DNA from: Haliclystus octoradiatus
Taxonomy: Eukaryota; Cnidaria; Staurozoa; Stauromedusae; Haliclystidae
Direction of reading: 5' to 3'
NCBI GenBank assembly: GCA_916610825.1
Contig: OU744446.1
Span: forward strand, 30,270,445-30,334,444
Length of the DNA: 64,000 bases
Position numbers and translations under genes: made by a program. Positions 11,836-25,000 of the stretch are shown piece by piece (position 1 is the stretch's first letter; the number at the start of each line of letters is the position of its first letter). The notes below the pieces were generated by a model. It saw only the letters and a program-made list of their open reading frames with translations. It was not told where the DNA came from and searched no databases.

Positions 11836-12057
11836 CTTTTAAAATTTTAATCCTCAAATATCTACCATTTTCGATTTTTTATTTCTAGGAATTTCACATG
11901 CGAGATTTCAACCTCATCTTGAAGCTATGTCATTTGGCGCGAAGATCTTCCAAAACAACATGGCTCTTTCCATTTTATGTTGAACAAGTAAAGGCGCCAA
12001 CAAATATAGTCTTTTGATACAATTTGATTGCGAAATTTCAAGAAAAAAGAAGGAAAC
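11836..12057. promoter_or_regulatory. Bidirectional promoter region, SLC35F / WDHD1
   Basis: A 222-bp gap separates the two divergent start codons, so both promoters and both 5' UTRs must lie here unless non-coding upstream exons exist. It is AT-rich with no obvious TATA box. A TTTCAAG just upstream of the WDHD1 ATG could act as a splice acceptor. The regulatory role is inferred from position only. Confidence 0.5.
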
Positions 12058-15000
12058 ATGAGCATTACATTAGGAGAAGTTCGTGTTTCACACAATGAAG
12101 GGAAAACTCTGGCTTGCTTTAATGACAACGGCAGGTAAATAGTACAATGGTACATAGAATGATAGACTGGTGACTCTTCTAAATAAACTGACAAAATAGA
12201 TGATACGTTAATGCTTTCTTATTCGCTTATGCCACAGTTATGTATGTTTATATTTGACCGATATTTCGGTTGACTCTATTTCTTTGTAATTTTCTAGCGT
12301 TATCTATACAGCTGGAAATGATGGTGATTTTAGGTCATACAAAGGAATTGAAGATGATGATGCTGTTTCATTTCATGTTGGTTCTACAATCTGCGCTTTT
12401 GACGTCAAGGTACGAAGTGGCAACACACCTTGGGAGAGAGGAAGGGCGATTGCGTAATCATCATTATTAAACATTAGATCGATAATTTCTTCATTGTCAA
12501 CAACCGTAAAATCGAGGATCAAACCGCAATTGCTAATGAATTTAATAACTATTTTGTAAATGTAGGCTATAACCATAACCTCGCTCAAAATTTTTACCCA
12601 ATGAAGATTTTAAATCATACTTACCCCAAAAGTCTAAAAGATCATTCATTTTCAAACCTGTATCTCAAACGACAGTGAGAAATGTAATTTCAAAATTGAA
12701 AAGTAAATCTAGTGCTTCAATCGATAATGTCTCTAGCAAGTGCTTAAAATTTGTACATGAAGAAGTTCTCTCCCCTTTAATGTATCTTGTAACCTACCCT
12801 GCAACGTTAAGGGACGTCTACGATGGTCGATGGACAGTCTCCCTGATGTCTCAATGGTTGAATAATTTCTTAATCTGTATAAATATAACTTTCATTCGTA
12901 ATAAAATCAGACTTGAAAATGTTGTCAAGAAATCTATATTTATTGTTCGAGTTTTTGTAATCAGAAGAAAAATATTTTGCTTTCTTTTCTTCGGAAGATA
13001 AGTAAAAAGGTGCAGTGTTATCATACTTTGGGACAATAACCCCTAAAATGTTCAGCTGTGAAAACATTTACATGATGTAGTCACCCAAAAAATCTTGAAA
13101 GCAAAATTTGGAATCCCGGAAGCAAAAAATGTTTATTGGGTCTGGTGCCTGACGCTAAAAAACGAATGTAAACATTTTGTGTCGATCCAAATAGCACAAA
13201 ACGAATGCAAAGTATCAAGGTGCGTAACAACCTAGTTTTTAACAAGTGGTAACATACCTTAGGGGAGAGGAAGGGCAATTGCGTAATAAGGGATTACATC
13301 ACTCTGAGTGATGTAATCATTTTAATAATCATGTAACATAACCTTTGTCTGGAACATCAATTATCTCTCATCAATTTCAAGACAACAATGATTTGTTTTC
13401 TAATTCAATGGGTCATTACTTTTTCATTAAATAGAATTTTAATGAAATTTGTTACGAATATCATTTAAAAATATAACGCTAAGAATTCAACATGTTTGCA
13501 ATATTAGAAATATATAGTAAAAGTTACATCTAAATATAGCAAATCCCAAGCTGTTACTTTTTTTAATTTCTCAATTGAAGTTTCAATTACAGGGTATACA
13601 TTTAAGTTGATTTTATGAAAAAATATTCAATCTGTCGCAGCTCATCGCCATTTTCAAAACATATGTTCTAGTTGTTTGGCTAAAACCGTGCAGGTATAGG
13701 TCTATAACCGCACATGTGCGGGTATAGACCTATACCTGCACGCTTTTAGGGGTTGCCATGGAATTTCGTGGGTTGTCTTGACATAACTGCTAAACACGTG
13801 GTACAAATCCACCAATCATGATACAAGTTTTTTTCAAGTGATTATTAATCATCATTATTAAACATAAGATCGATAATTTCTTCATTGTCAACAACCGTAA
13901 AATCAAAGATCAAACCGCAATTGCTAATGAATTTAATAACTATTTTGTAAATTTATATATCAGAATCTTCTTAGTGATAATTTTGGTACAAATAACAACA
14001 CAACTAAATTTGCACAACGTTTCGACTGATTGACTTCAGCCATTCTCAAGTGAATGTTTTTTATTATTAGTTAAGATATATATATACATAAAAATGTTTG
14101 CCCCTTGAGGGTAAAGTTACATCATGAAAAATATTTACAATAATATGAGATCTATATCAGTGACAACAGTAACTATGGTAACTAGCCTATAGATATGAAA
14201 TGCATACATGAAATCTAGCCCTCTCGACAATACTAATTTTTCAAAAAACTTCAATGAGTAATCTGACAATTAGTTATTAATGTGTTGATCAACATCTGTT
14301 GTATTATTTATTAGCCGGCTTAATTTCTTGACATGTTTTCTTGTTAATGACTGATACTTTCGCTCTCTCATAATACTAGAGGCCTGTAAAATTGATAAAT
14401 ACATGATTGTGGTGAATTTCTCTTTTATATCTACGAATAGACCATTTACCTCTAGTTGGAATTTTTTCAGTTCCTTTGTTCTCACTTTGATTTCTTCTTT
14501 GATGATATTCATCTGATAACTTTCGTAGAATCTTTCCATTTTTTTGACTTTACACTCTCTACTCTGGCAATTGTCGAGAGGGCTAGATTTCTCGTTACCA
14601 AGACGATCAACGCGTAGGGACGAAATTGACACGAAGGCTGAGTTTGAGAAGGCATACTTCAGGGCAGAAAGATATTTACCATCTGACGAGAAAGATATCA
14701 CAGCATCTACGCTCAAGTCTGTTGCCTTGAATTACTGCCGTTTACAAGGACAGAAACCACCCAAGTCTTTACTACGAGCAATATCATCTTTAAAACGCAA
14801 TAAGAACATTGTAATAACTAAGCCGGATAAGGGTAATGGTATCGTCATTATGAACAAAGAACATTATAATAGACTATTGATGGAAGCATCGATTGACAAA
14901 CGAGATAAATTTACCTTTGTAGACCCGAATAAAAAACGTAGATGGAGGCCTGCAAAACATCCCCACCCTCTCCTTTATAAAGAAAGAATGATAAATAATT

Positions 15001-18000
15001 GTATAAAAAAAATTTTACCAGAAGAAATAGCAACAAAACTTTGTCCTAAAGGCTCTCGGCTAGCACATTTATATGGCCTACCAAAAACACATAAAACTAA
15101 CTTACAAATGCGACCAGTTCTATCGGCAGTGGGATCTTATAACTTTCTATTGGCAAAATGGCTAGATGACAAGCTCAAACCTTTGGCTATCAATAGTTTT
15201 ACAATATTAGATATATTAAATTTTAGCGAAGAGATACGCAACGTAAAATTCCGAAAAGGTAGTATTATGGTCTCTTTTGACGTGAGTGCTCTGTTTACCA
15301 ACGTCCCCCTACTGGAAACAATTGAAATTTTAGTTACGGATGCATTTTCTAACAATTGGTTCAATGAAAAGTATTCCTTGAATTTAACGCCTGGCGATCT
15401 GCGTGACCTATTATTGATCAGTACCAAAGATCAATTGTTTCAATTCAGTGGTGAGCTGTATGAACAGTCAGATGGAGTGGCAATGGGATCACCATTGGGA
15501 CCTTTATTAGCTAATGTATTTATGTCCAATATTGGAAAATTTTTATCAGAATCTAATAAATTACCAGAGTTCTACTGGCGCTATGTAGATGACACCTTGG
15601 CAATTGTCAACAATATCAAAGAAGCAGAAAACTTATTATCGATTCTGAATGCAGCACACTCGTCAATAAACTTCACAATTGAGTTAGAGGAAAATAAAAA
15701 ACTACCTTTCTTGGAATCAAAATGACCAATACCGGCACAGAAATATCAACGAGTGTACATTGAAAATCAACAAACAAAGGACTTCTTTTACATTATCAGA
15801 GTCATGTAGACCAAAGGTATAAAACCGGTATTTTGAAGACAATGCTTCACAGAGCGCATCGTCTTTGTTCCTCTGAAGCTGATTTTAATATTGAATGTAA
15901 AATACTTTTTAACATTTTTAGTAAACTTAAGTATCCGCCCCGTGTTTTCAATTCTATTTTAAATAAAATGCTAAGTAATGATTTTAATTCTCCAGTTTTA
16001 CCAGACGATAATTTAAAATATGTTAGTATAGTTTTACCGTTTAAAGATCAACAATCATGTGATGAAACAAGAAAAGAACTTTACCGTTTAAATTGTAAAA
16101 TAACTGTAAAGTTTAATGCTATTTTAAAAAATAAGAAACTCGACGATGACTTGCGTACCCGTGAGGAGAAGCCAGATTTGTTAACCCAGCAATGCGTCAT
16201 ATATCATTTTAAATGTGGTCTGTGTGAAGCAGACTATGTTGGCTATACATGCCGGCACTTATATGAACGCATAGATGAACATAACAAAAGTAACCTTGGT
16301 ACACACGTCCGTCAAGAGCACGGAATATCTACTGATCAATTTGAAAAACATTTTAGAATAATAAAAAGTGCAAAAATAAATTCGATTGTCTCGTGAATGA
16401 AATGCTGGCAATTCAAGAACTGAAACCAACATTAAACGTTCAAGGCGATTCCATCTGGGCCAAAGTTTTCAAATAACTGCATGCATTTCATATCTATAGG
16501 CTAGTTACCATAGTTACTGTTGTCACTGATATAGATCTCATATAATTGTAAATATTTTTCATGATGTAACTTTACCCTCAAGGGGCAAACATTTTTATGT
16601 ATATATATATCTTAATTAATAATAAAAAACATTCACTTGAGAATGGCTGAAGTCAATCAGTCGAAACGTTGTGCAAATTTAGTTGTGTTGTTATTTTGTA
16701 CCAATATTTTGTAAATGTAGGCTATAACCTCGTTCAAAATTTTTACCCAATGAAGATTTTAAATCATATTTACCCCAGAAAGTCTAAAAAATCATTCATT
16801 TTCAAACCTGTATCTCAAACGACAGTGAAAAATGTAATTTCAAAATTGAAAAGTAAATCTAATGCTTCAATCGATAATGTCTCTAGCATGTTCTTAAAAT
16901 TTGTACATGAAGAAGTTCTCTCCACTTTAACGTATCTTGTAAATTTGTCTTTGACAACTGGATTTTTTCGTCAAAACTACAAAATCGCAAAAGTAATACC
17001 ATTGTTTAAAACGGGAGATTCCCATCTATTTTCTAATTACAGGCCAATATTAATTCTTTCAACTTTTTCGAAAGAAATTAGAGAAAATCGTATAATCAAG
17101 TCTACTTTTACTTTGATGAATTTTTTCTATCCAATTTCAATTTGGATTCTGGAAATTTTACGGAACAATGGACTGTTTAATGAATTTTTTGAATAATATT
17201 TTTACTCATCAAAATGATAAATATCACCTTTCGATTTTTATTGACCTCAAAAAAGCATTCGATACTGTGAATCATACCATTTTATTGTCAAAATTATCCC
17301 ATTATGGGATAACATACATATAATTGGTATGGTTTACTAGTTACTTCTCACAAAAAAAAAATTGTCTCAATAAAAAACCACCATTCATCACCAGGAACTG
17401 TCAGTTGCGGAGTCCCGCAAGGAAGTATTCTCGGGCCATTGTTCTTTTTAATTTTTATTAATGACTTGCCAAACTCCACCAGATTCTGAGTCAGTCTTTT
17501 TGCCGATGACACTACCCTACAATGGTCAGACAATGATGCTGGTCATCTGCAGGATAAAGTCAACGAAGAGTTAAATGTAGTTCCCAAATGGGTTCTATGA
17601 TAATCAATTGACCTGCATGAATCTAAAACTAATTTTATTCTTTCTAACAAACCGGATGTCAACATGGAACTCAAGATTAATAATACTCAAATAGAACGAG
17701 TCAAAAACAAAAAGAGCAACAGGTAAAATTTTTAGGCCTGATAGTTGACGAAAAATTGAGTTGGAAACTCCACATTGACTTTATGTGCAAAAAACTAAGA
17801 CGGTTGTGTTACACCTTAATGAAAATCAAAAGCTTTCTCTCTATAAAACATAAATCTCAAATTTACATAGCAATTGTCAAAACCCATCTTGAATACGGAT
17901 TGCCAATCTGGGACGACTCAGCAAACTCAAATAGAGTAAACACACTCCACAAGAAATGCATACGCATTATCTTAAATTGCCGACCTTTAACTCACACTGA

Positions 18001-18908
18001 GCCACTTCTAAAATCGTTAAACATTCTAAAATTCCATGATCTATATATTCTTAAATCCTTAACACTAGGCCTACTCTTTAAAGCCATATCTGTGAAATCT
18101 GCTATAGCTACTAACTTAATGTTTACATTCATAAATGCAAACAAGCGTAGGATAAATGAATTTTATGTACCTTTTGCCGGGACAACCTTCCTGCAACAAC
18201 TCCCTAATCACAGACTCCCTTCATTGTGGAAAAACAAAAAGAAAACTTTGAAATTCGAACCATCATCATCAGCAAGCTTCAAACATTAGATTAGAAATAC
18301 TTTACTTGGCATCTACTCAGACACGTGTACAGAACCAAACTGTTATGTTTGCCAATTGGATTGATAAATTGAATTGCAAACAAGAAAAAAAAATCAAATC
18401 AAAATAAATCAAAAATACATATATATATATATACAAATCACACAAGGCATTCATTATAAACCACTTCATCATCTTGAACAATTGCCTTTCCTTCCAATTT
18501 TCTCAACTCGATCACAAACACTCACTTGCTAACTCTTACCATTTCTCTAAATTCTTACTTTTTCTTTTAATTTTCTATTATTCTTAGTTCGAAATCATTT
18601 AACCTGTAAATATATTTTGTGTCTCCCAATAAGCAGGCTTTGATGCCTAAGGGATGACCACAATCATTCCCCTGCGAAAAAAGTTCAGGAGTTCATGAAC
18701 GTTAAATGGCTCCAATCTTCCTGAACTGTTCATGAGCTGTCTATGAGGGTTCATGAACTGTTGATGAAAAGTTTAGGAAAATCGAAACCATTTAACGTTC
18801 ATGAACTCCTGAACTGTTTTTTGCAGGGGTTGTTTCAATATACCTTGTAAATGTTAATCATGTATGTGCTTCTTACGAATGATGATTGAAATAAATATCT
18901 ATCTATCC

Positions 18909-19002
<94 letters not shown>

Positions 19003-22000
19003 AAATCTGACAACTGGTGACAAGTAAGCCAGATTGGAAAGAATGCATTGTACGCGGCCAAGGTTGAATTTTTTCTCAGAAAATGTGCGGCTGAAAGCCA
19101 AATTCTAGTGTAAGTTTGCGAGGGAGGATCGCATATGTAGGCACATTTTAGCTATAAAATCTAAATCATGGAAATTATGTCATTTTCTTATAAATACGGA
19201 TTAAATTATGAAATGCGCGGCTGGAATTTTAGCCGCAAAAATGATTGCGCGGCCAAGATCTGGCAAGTAAGCCTTCTCTGCAGGAAAGGAAATGCATTGT
19301 AACTTGACAGTAAGAGTAAGTTACAGGGCAGTATATCTATTCCAAATAATTGTTCAAAGATTTCTATATACAGTATAGGCCTACTGTATCAGCCTGTTTG
19401 AAGAAAAAGGTGCTTTTCAATGAGATATCGAGGGTGCCTGCGGGCCTGTGAGCTTTAACAGAGTTCTGCCTCGATAAATAGATATAAATAGATAGATAGA
19501 TTAAGTTTTGATATTTCTAATATTATTACTATATATATTTATATTTATAAATAGATAGATAGATAGATAGATTTCGATAAATAATAAACCAAATTGATTT
19601 GTTTTAAGAATATAGGGGTGAGAGTTTCTTGCAAAACGTTTTGCAGGCGTCGTCAGCTACTTACAAATATCATCTTAGGAGTGGCCCTACCTTACTCTGC
19701 AAACTAGCGTATCAGCTCAGAAACATGTGAAGAAATAGAAATTGGAAAATATTGCTTGTTTATTTTATTGAATTAATAATAGTATCATTAAATAATTAAA
19801 TAATGATTAGTGTTATCGCTCTTATTTTTATTATGTTAAATACGTGTAATGTACATCTTGGTAATATCGTTTGCACATTTTTCATTTCACAGGGAGATAA
19901 AGCAGTGGTCGGATTAGAGTCAAATGAAGTTAACATTTATAATGCTGCAGATGTACGTATGAAAATGTATCAAGGCCTGAGTAAACAATATAAAAATGTT
20001 GCTTCGATTCTGTCGATTTTGTTGAACCACAAAGTCAGATTGTTTGCCCAAGTAATTGGATCATCCATAATGGACAGTGAATGCTGCCTCAGACAGTTGA
20101 ATTAACTGAATTTGTTTATCTAGATGAGGAAGCTGTGGAATTTTGATGAGATCCCCATGTTTGGGAATGTCTGAAAAGCACGATGCACGATCGCACATGT
20201 AGGCGTAGAGACTAGGATACTTTCAAGTTACATTTCTCAGAAAATTTGTCATGGATGATAAAAAGTCAATCTATGCTGCAACATTAAGGGACGTCTACGA
20301 TGGTCAATGGACAGTCTCCCTGATGTCTCAATGGTTGAATAATTTCTTAATCTGTATAAATATAACTTTCATTCGTAATAAAATCAGACTCGAAAATGTT
20401 GTCAAGAAACCTATATTTATTGTTCAAGTTTTTATAATCAAAAGAAAAATATTTTGCTTTCTTTTCTTCTGAAGATGAGTAAAAAGGTGCAGTTTTTATC
20501 ATACTTTGGGACAATAACCCCTAAAATTTTCAGCTGTGAAAACATTTACATGATGTAGTCACCCAAAAAATCTTGAAAGCAAAATTTGGAATCCCGGAAG
20601 GAAAAAATGTTTATTGGGTCTGGTGCCTGACGCTAATAAACGAGTGTAAACATTTTGTGTAGATACAAATAGCACAAAATGAATGCAAAAAATCAAGGTG
20701 CGTAACAACCTAGTTGTTAAAAAGGCAATTTGAATGGTACTCCAGGTCACAGAAATAATATCAAGAATTGAAGAAGATATACACAAAAAATGTTGATCAA
20801 CAAAATTATCAACAATAGCAAAATTGAAGTATTATGCAAGAGGGTATAGACAACTACGGTATTTTCAAAACAGCCAAACAATTAAATCTCAAGTGGTTAC
20901 TCTAGAAATTTCCATCGTAGTATTTTTAATTGAATTTGAATTAACCCTGTTTTCCAAAAAAAATCAAATTTGGAAATGTGGATGGGATAATCGATTTTAT
21001 TGTTACTGTTAGTAGTTTAATCATAATTGCCCTTCTTATTTAATACAAAAACTTCACAGAGAACACACTGGCAAACTTTGAGAATGATTGTATTCAATTT
21101 TCAACAAATAGTTCTTCATTTCTTTTCGATCAAAGAAAGCTTTTAATCTTAAAGGTTTTATAATAATGCTTAAAGTTTCAGAATTTGTAATCAATTCCTT
21201 ACTGAATAAAATGATGCATCCAGCCGCACTACGCCCATGTGGGACCCCCTTCATAATGATGATGGTTTAACTTTGCTAAAATTCAAAATTGTAAATACAT
21301 CCTAGCCCCATATAAAATAGAAGATTAAGTAGATAACATTTGATAATTAGTTTTTGATGTTGTGTATTTGTTGTTCTAGGGTACAATGGATTGTTTACTT
21401 CTGAGATTCACTGGACTCATCAACGATTTGAATTTCAGTTATTCAGGAAAAATGATTTCAGCTGCATCTAGGTAATTATTATCAGTAAATGTGTAACGTG
21501 CATGTATTATATCCTAGTCTTTGTAAATGTACTTTCCTTAAATCTGTATATGTCGCCTGTCAATATGTAAATCACTCCCTTCATCTTCAACCATCACCGA
21601 ATAAGGTTGGTCCTGTCATAGAGGCTCTGTCATTATTGTTACACACGTATCAAAGCCATCCTCTCCCTGACAGTGACCAACCTCCAACATTATATCAAAT
21701 AAATAGATTACATGTCAATATTAGTTATGTGGTAACTCATTGTACGTTACAAACGATTTAGAATTGTACATCATTATACATTTTAAATTTTCTGTTGACC
21801 ACTTGATCTTGTTTAAAGGTGTTCCTCTTCTTTCTACACCCTATTATCACATTTGATTCAGTGATTTATCAGAATATTTTTAAAACTTGTTAAACTTCTC
21901 TGGGGATTTTGTTATTTGCCTTTTCCAGAATAATTGAAACTGGCATTGCTGCAGTTTATTGTCTGAATAGTTTTGCTTAAAATGTTGTATTGTTCCTGAT

Positions 22001-25000
22001 TATGTATGTTAACTAATTGTCAAGAAATATAGTTTACTAATTTTACATAATTTTAGAGAAATAGGCCTGACCCACACCACCTCCACAGTGTGCCAAGTCT
22101 CCCCATTCAAATGGTTGATCTTCTGTGCTAAATATTTGAAAAAATTACTAAAAAATTTTACTCTTTTGAATTGAGCATGAAGGCTGTTTAATGGGGTAAG
22201 ATTTGTTACATTTTCACAACCAAAATAAATGTAATGCAATTTTATAAAAGCCTACTTTTTCTCTGGGCCTACAGCATTTGTTTATTCTGCTTACAACTAA
22301 ATCCGGGCTGGAAACAGATCATCGATCAATGGTCTATTCTGACACCGTAGTGGAGACCGGAAAGACTTTGATGACCAGTTTTCACGTTTTTAATCAGTTA
22401 ATTATTTTACAAAAAGAGCATGGATGATTGATAATTATGATATACAAAACATAAACCAAAGCTTTACAATAGATTTTAAAAGGAGCAAAGGCCTATTTCG
22501 GAGATGTAGGCCTAATTCATGTTTCAACACGTAGACCAGTTTGGTAGGGCTCCGCTAGATATGTTGTGATTGGAACAATTATTATATCACATTCTATCTA
22601 CACAAGGCTGAGTAAATGATGAGTAGATGTTTGCTTGCTGCAACTCACTAGTTCAACATAATAAAGAACGCTTTATCAAACAATATGCAGCTAATGGTCA
22701 TTCCAGGCAAGTGGTCATATTCAGAGGTTAACCATGTATTATATGATGATGATGATGGTGATGACCCAAGTCTTTGTTTGTTTTCTACAACCAACTATCT
22801 CAGCATTAATTACCAACATAGTACTTCAACAAGACTTAATTAAGTTAATGACCACTCTGGAAAAGTGGTCATACTCGGATGTCAAGTGGTGATATAGTAT
22901 GTTTTGTTTTATAATTTACAGTGATTTCAATTGTAAAGTTATCAACTTTGATAAAACCAATCAAAAATCATTTACTGGCCATGAGGCACCTGTTCTATCA
23001 GTTCATGTGGATCATTTAGATATGTACTTGGTAAGCAAACCTATTTGTCAGATTATTGCCTCATTTGATTAAACAGTACAAAACAATATATGAATGTGGG
23101 GCCTTAAAAGTAATGTAGACGGTGTCGCCCTACCGAAGCACCCATACCACTCCTCTATTTCTAGATGAGTTGCTTTTTTCGCTGAGAGCAATGATTTTCA
23201 ACGCTCTTTGTTGATCTCAGCCGCGACACTGCAGATCAATTGCAACAGATTTCATGGCAGATAGGTCTTGATTATCAATGCGCAACGATGCGCCGCAGCT
23301 ACTCACAATGTAATTCACTCTAGACCATTCCATCCGCCATCCTCAGATGGTACTCATTTGATGTTTCAGATAAAGTCAAGGCTGAGTTGACCTTAGGGGG
23401 ATTTGAACCACGGTCGATCAGATATTATCCGATCTGAAGTTTGGTTGCTCTGCCATCTGAGCTAATCCTCCTTAATGAATGTGGGGCCTTAGTGTATTGG
23501 TTGGCCACCCCGGTGGAAAAAGATACAGTTGGCTTACCCGGTTTGTAGAAAAATGATCAATCCAAAAAGAAATCTATATATATTCCATAGACTAGAAATC
23601 AATGATGTGATGTGAATTCTTCCATATCATCAGTCATTTCTGTTTAAGTTCAAATGTTCTATGGCTGCTAATTCTTTTGCTGTGCTATGTTTTCTCCTGG
23701 TGCCGATATATATATTTATTGTTCATTCAACAAATGAGAATTTCTACGCAAATCTTAAAGATAATTGGACATGGCCAATTGACCATTGATGCCTAGCAAT
23801 ATAAACAGTATTTTGAAACATTTTCGTTTCTTATTTTTTATTTGGCATGTTTTCTTTTACTGTTTTACTATTTAGGCTTCTTCAAGTTGTGATGGTACTG
23901 TAAAACTATGGCGTATTGTAGATCAGGTAACTAATGCATTAAGAATTGTTTAATTAGTTGTATGTGTACTTATAATTAAGAATGTGGCTGAAACAAAGAT
24001 TAATTCATTACGATATATATATGCCCATAGGGTAGGTTAATCACCAGTCATAATGGACCTCCTTATAGCTTCTAGCTAGTCTGACCTAACAGAAAAATAA
24101 AATGAAAGTTCAGCAACTATTAAAGCGAGATAACTATGTACATACAGGGTCGGATATAATATTTATGCTTCCCGGATTCAAAACATTGCTAAGTCCAAAG
24201 TTTTCCTAGGGATTTGGGAGCAGGGTCCGATAAAGGCGGGATCCTGGAATCCTAGATTCCGGAAGGCTAGAGCAAAATAGGTCAAACCTCGACAAAACGT
24301 TCAAAAAAATAAAAGCTGACAATTTTATTAAATTCCGAAAGGCTAAAACTTTTGCCGGAGACTGTTCAGGAGTCATTCTCATAAAGATTCATGATAAAAA
24401 ACTGTAGGCATAGGCTATCTTTTTACATATCTTACATAGAAAAGAAAATTAATTTTCTTATGAGTATAAAAACGTGAGTATAACTATTTCCTACCCTTCC
24501 TTCTGAATTTGGACTAGCCTTCTGGTACTCTCAGCCCCGGAGTCCCCCATTTTATCGAACCCTGTGTACATAGTAGCCTATCTAATGCGAAAATAAATTT
24601 ATTAACCAGTCGACAAGAAAGAATAAAATGCTTATAGATTATTTTTGGACTATAAAAATATACATAGTAAAGCCTACCACAGCAACATGAAGCTGTTATT
24701 AAAATAACTTCTCAGTTGGATTGGAAGTCATTTCAACACCCCTCCCCACTTTTTTTGTTTTGATTTGAAATCAAAGTTTCTTTGAGGAAAAGATGACAGT
24801 AGGCCTATTCTATAACTGTGGTATGAAACTTAGTACTATAGAACGTATAATTATATTATTCTCAGAAACCAACAAGATTGGGAATCTTAGGTTACAGAAG
24901 ACCAGAGAAAATCCTTTTATCACATCCTGGTCACTATATTATTTCAAAATGTAAGAAAACTTTATTATCTGATTACTTTACAACAAGCAATATATCAAAG

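Larger units (their letters stand above)
13845..19010 (+). mobile_element. Non-LTR retrotransposon (LINE), split by a Penelope-like element
   Basis: The left part is 13845-13951 and the right part resumes at about 16705. Broken RT motifs follow: [20 protein letters not shown] near 17230-17300, [20 protein letters not shown] near 17410-17470, FADDT near 17500, and a post-RT domain at 17756-18289 ([23 protein letters not shown]). The 3' end reads GAAATAAAT followed by an (ATCT)n tail to 19003, typical of LINEs with a simple-repeat tail. Frameshifts and stops show it is inactive. The clade is CR1/L2/jockey-like by eye; exact placement needs a phylogeny. Confidence 0.82.

Noticed and set aside
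12851-13278. Short minus-strand ORFs over the 450-bp repeat
   Set aside because: The second copy at 20276-20722 does not preserve the same frames, so coding is unlikely.
14270-14716. 148-codon minus-strand ORF
   Set aside because: It overlaps the start of the Penelope RT on the other strand and has no domain, so it is treated as a shadow frame.
24866-24948. Apparent WDHD1 exon with CTCAG acceptor and GTAAGA donor
   Set aside because: Exon 23876-23926 joins directly and in phase to 25085-25131, matching the family order (WRIVDQ then [15 protein letters not shown]). Inserting this segment would add residues absent from the family.
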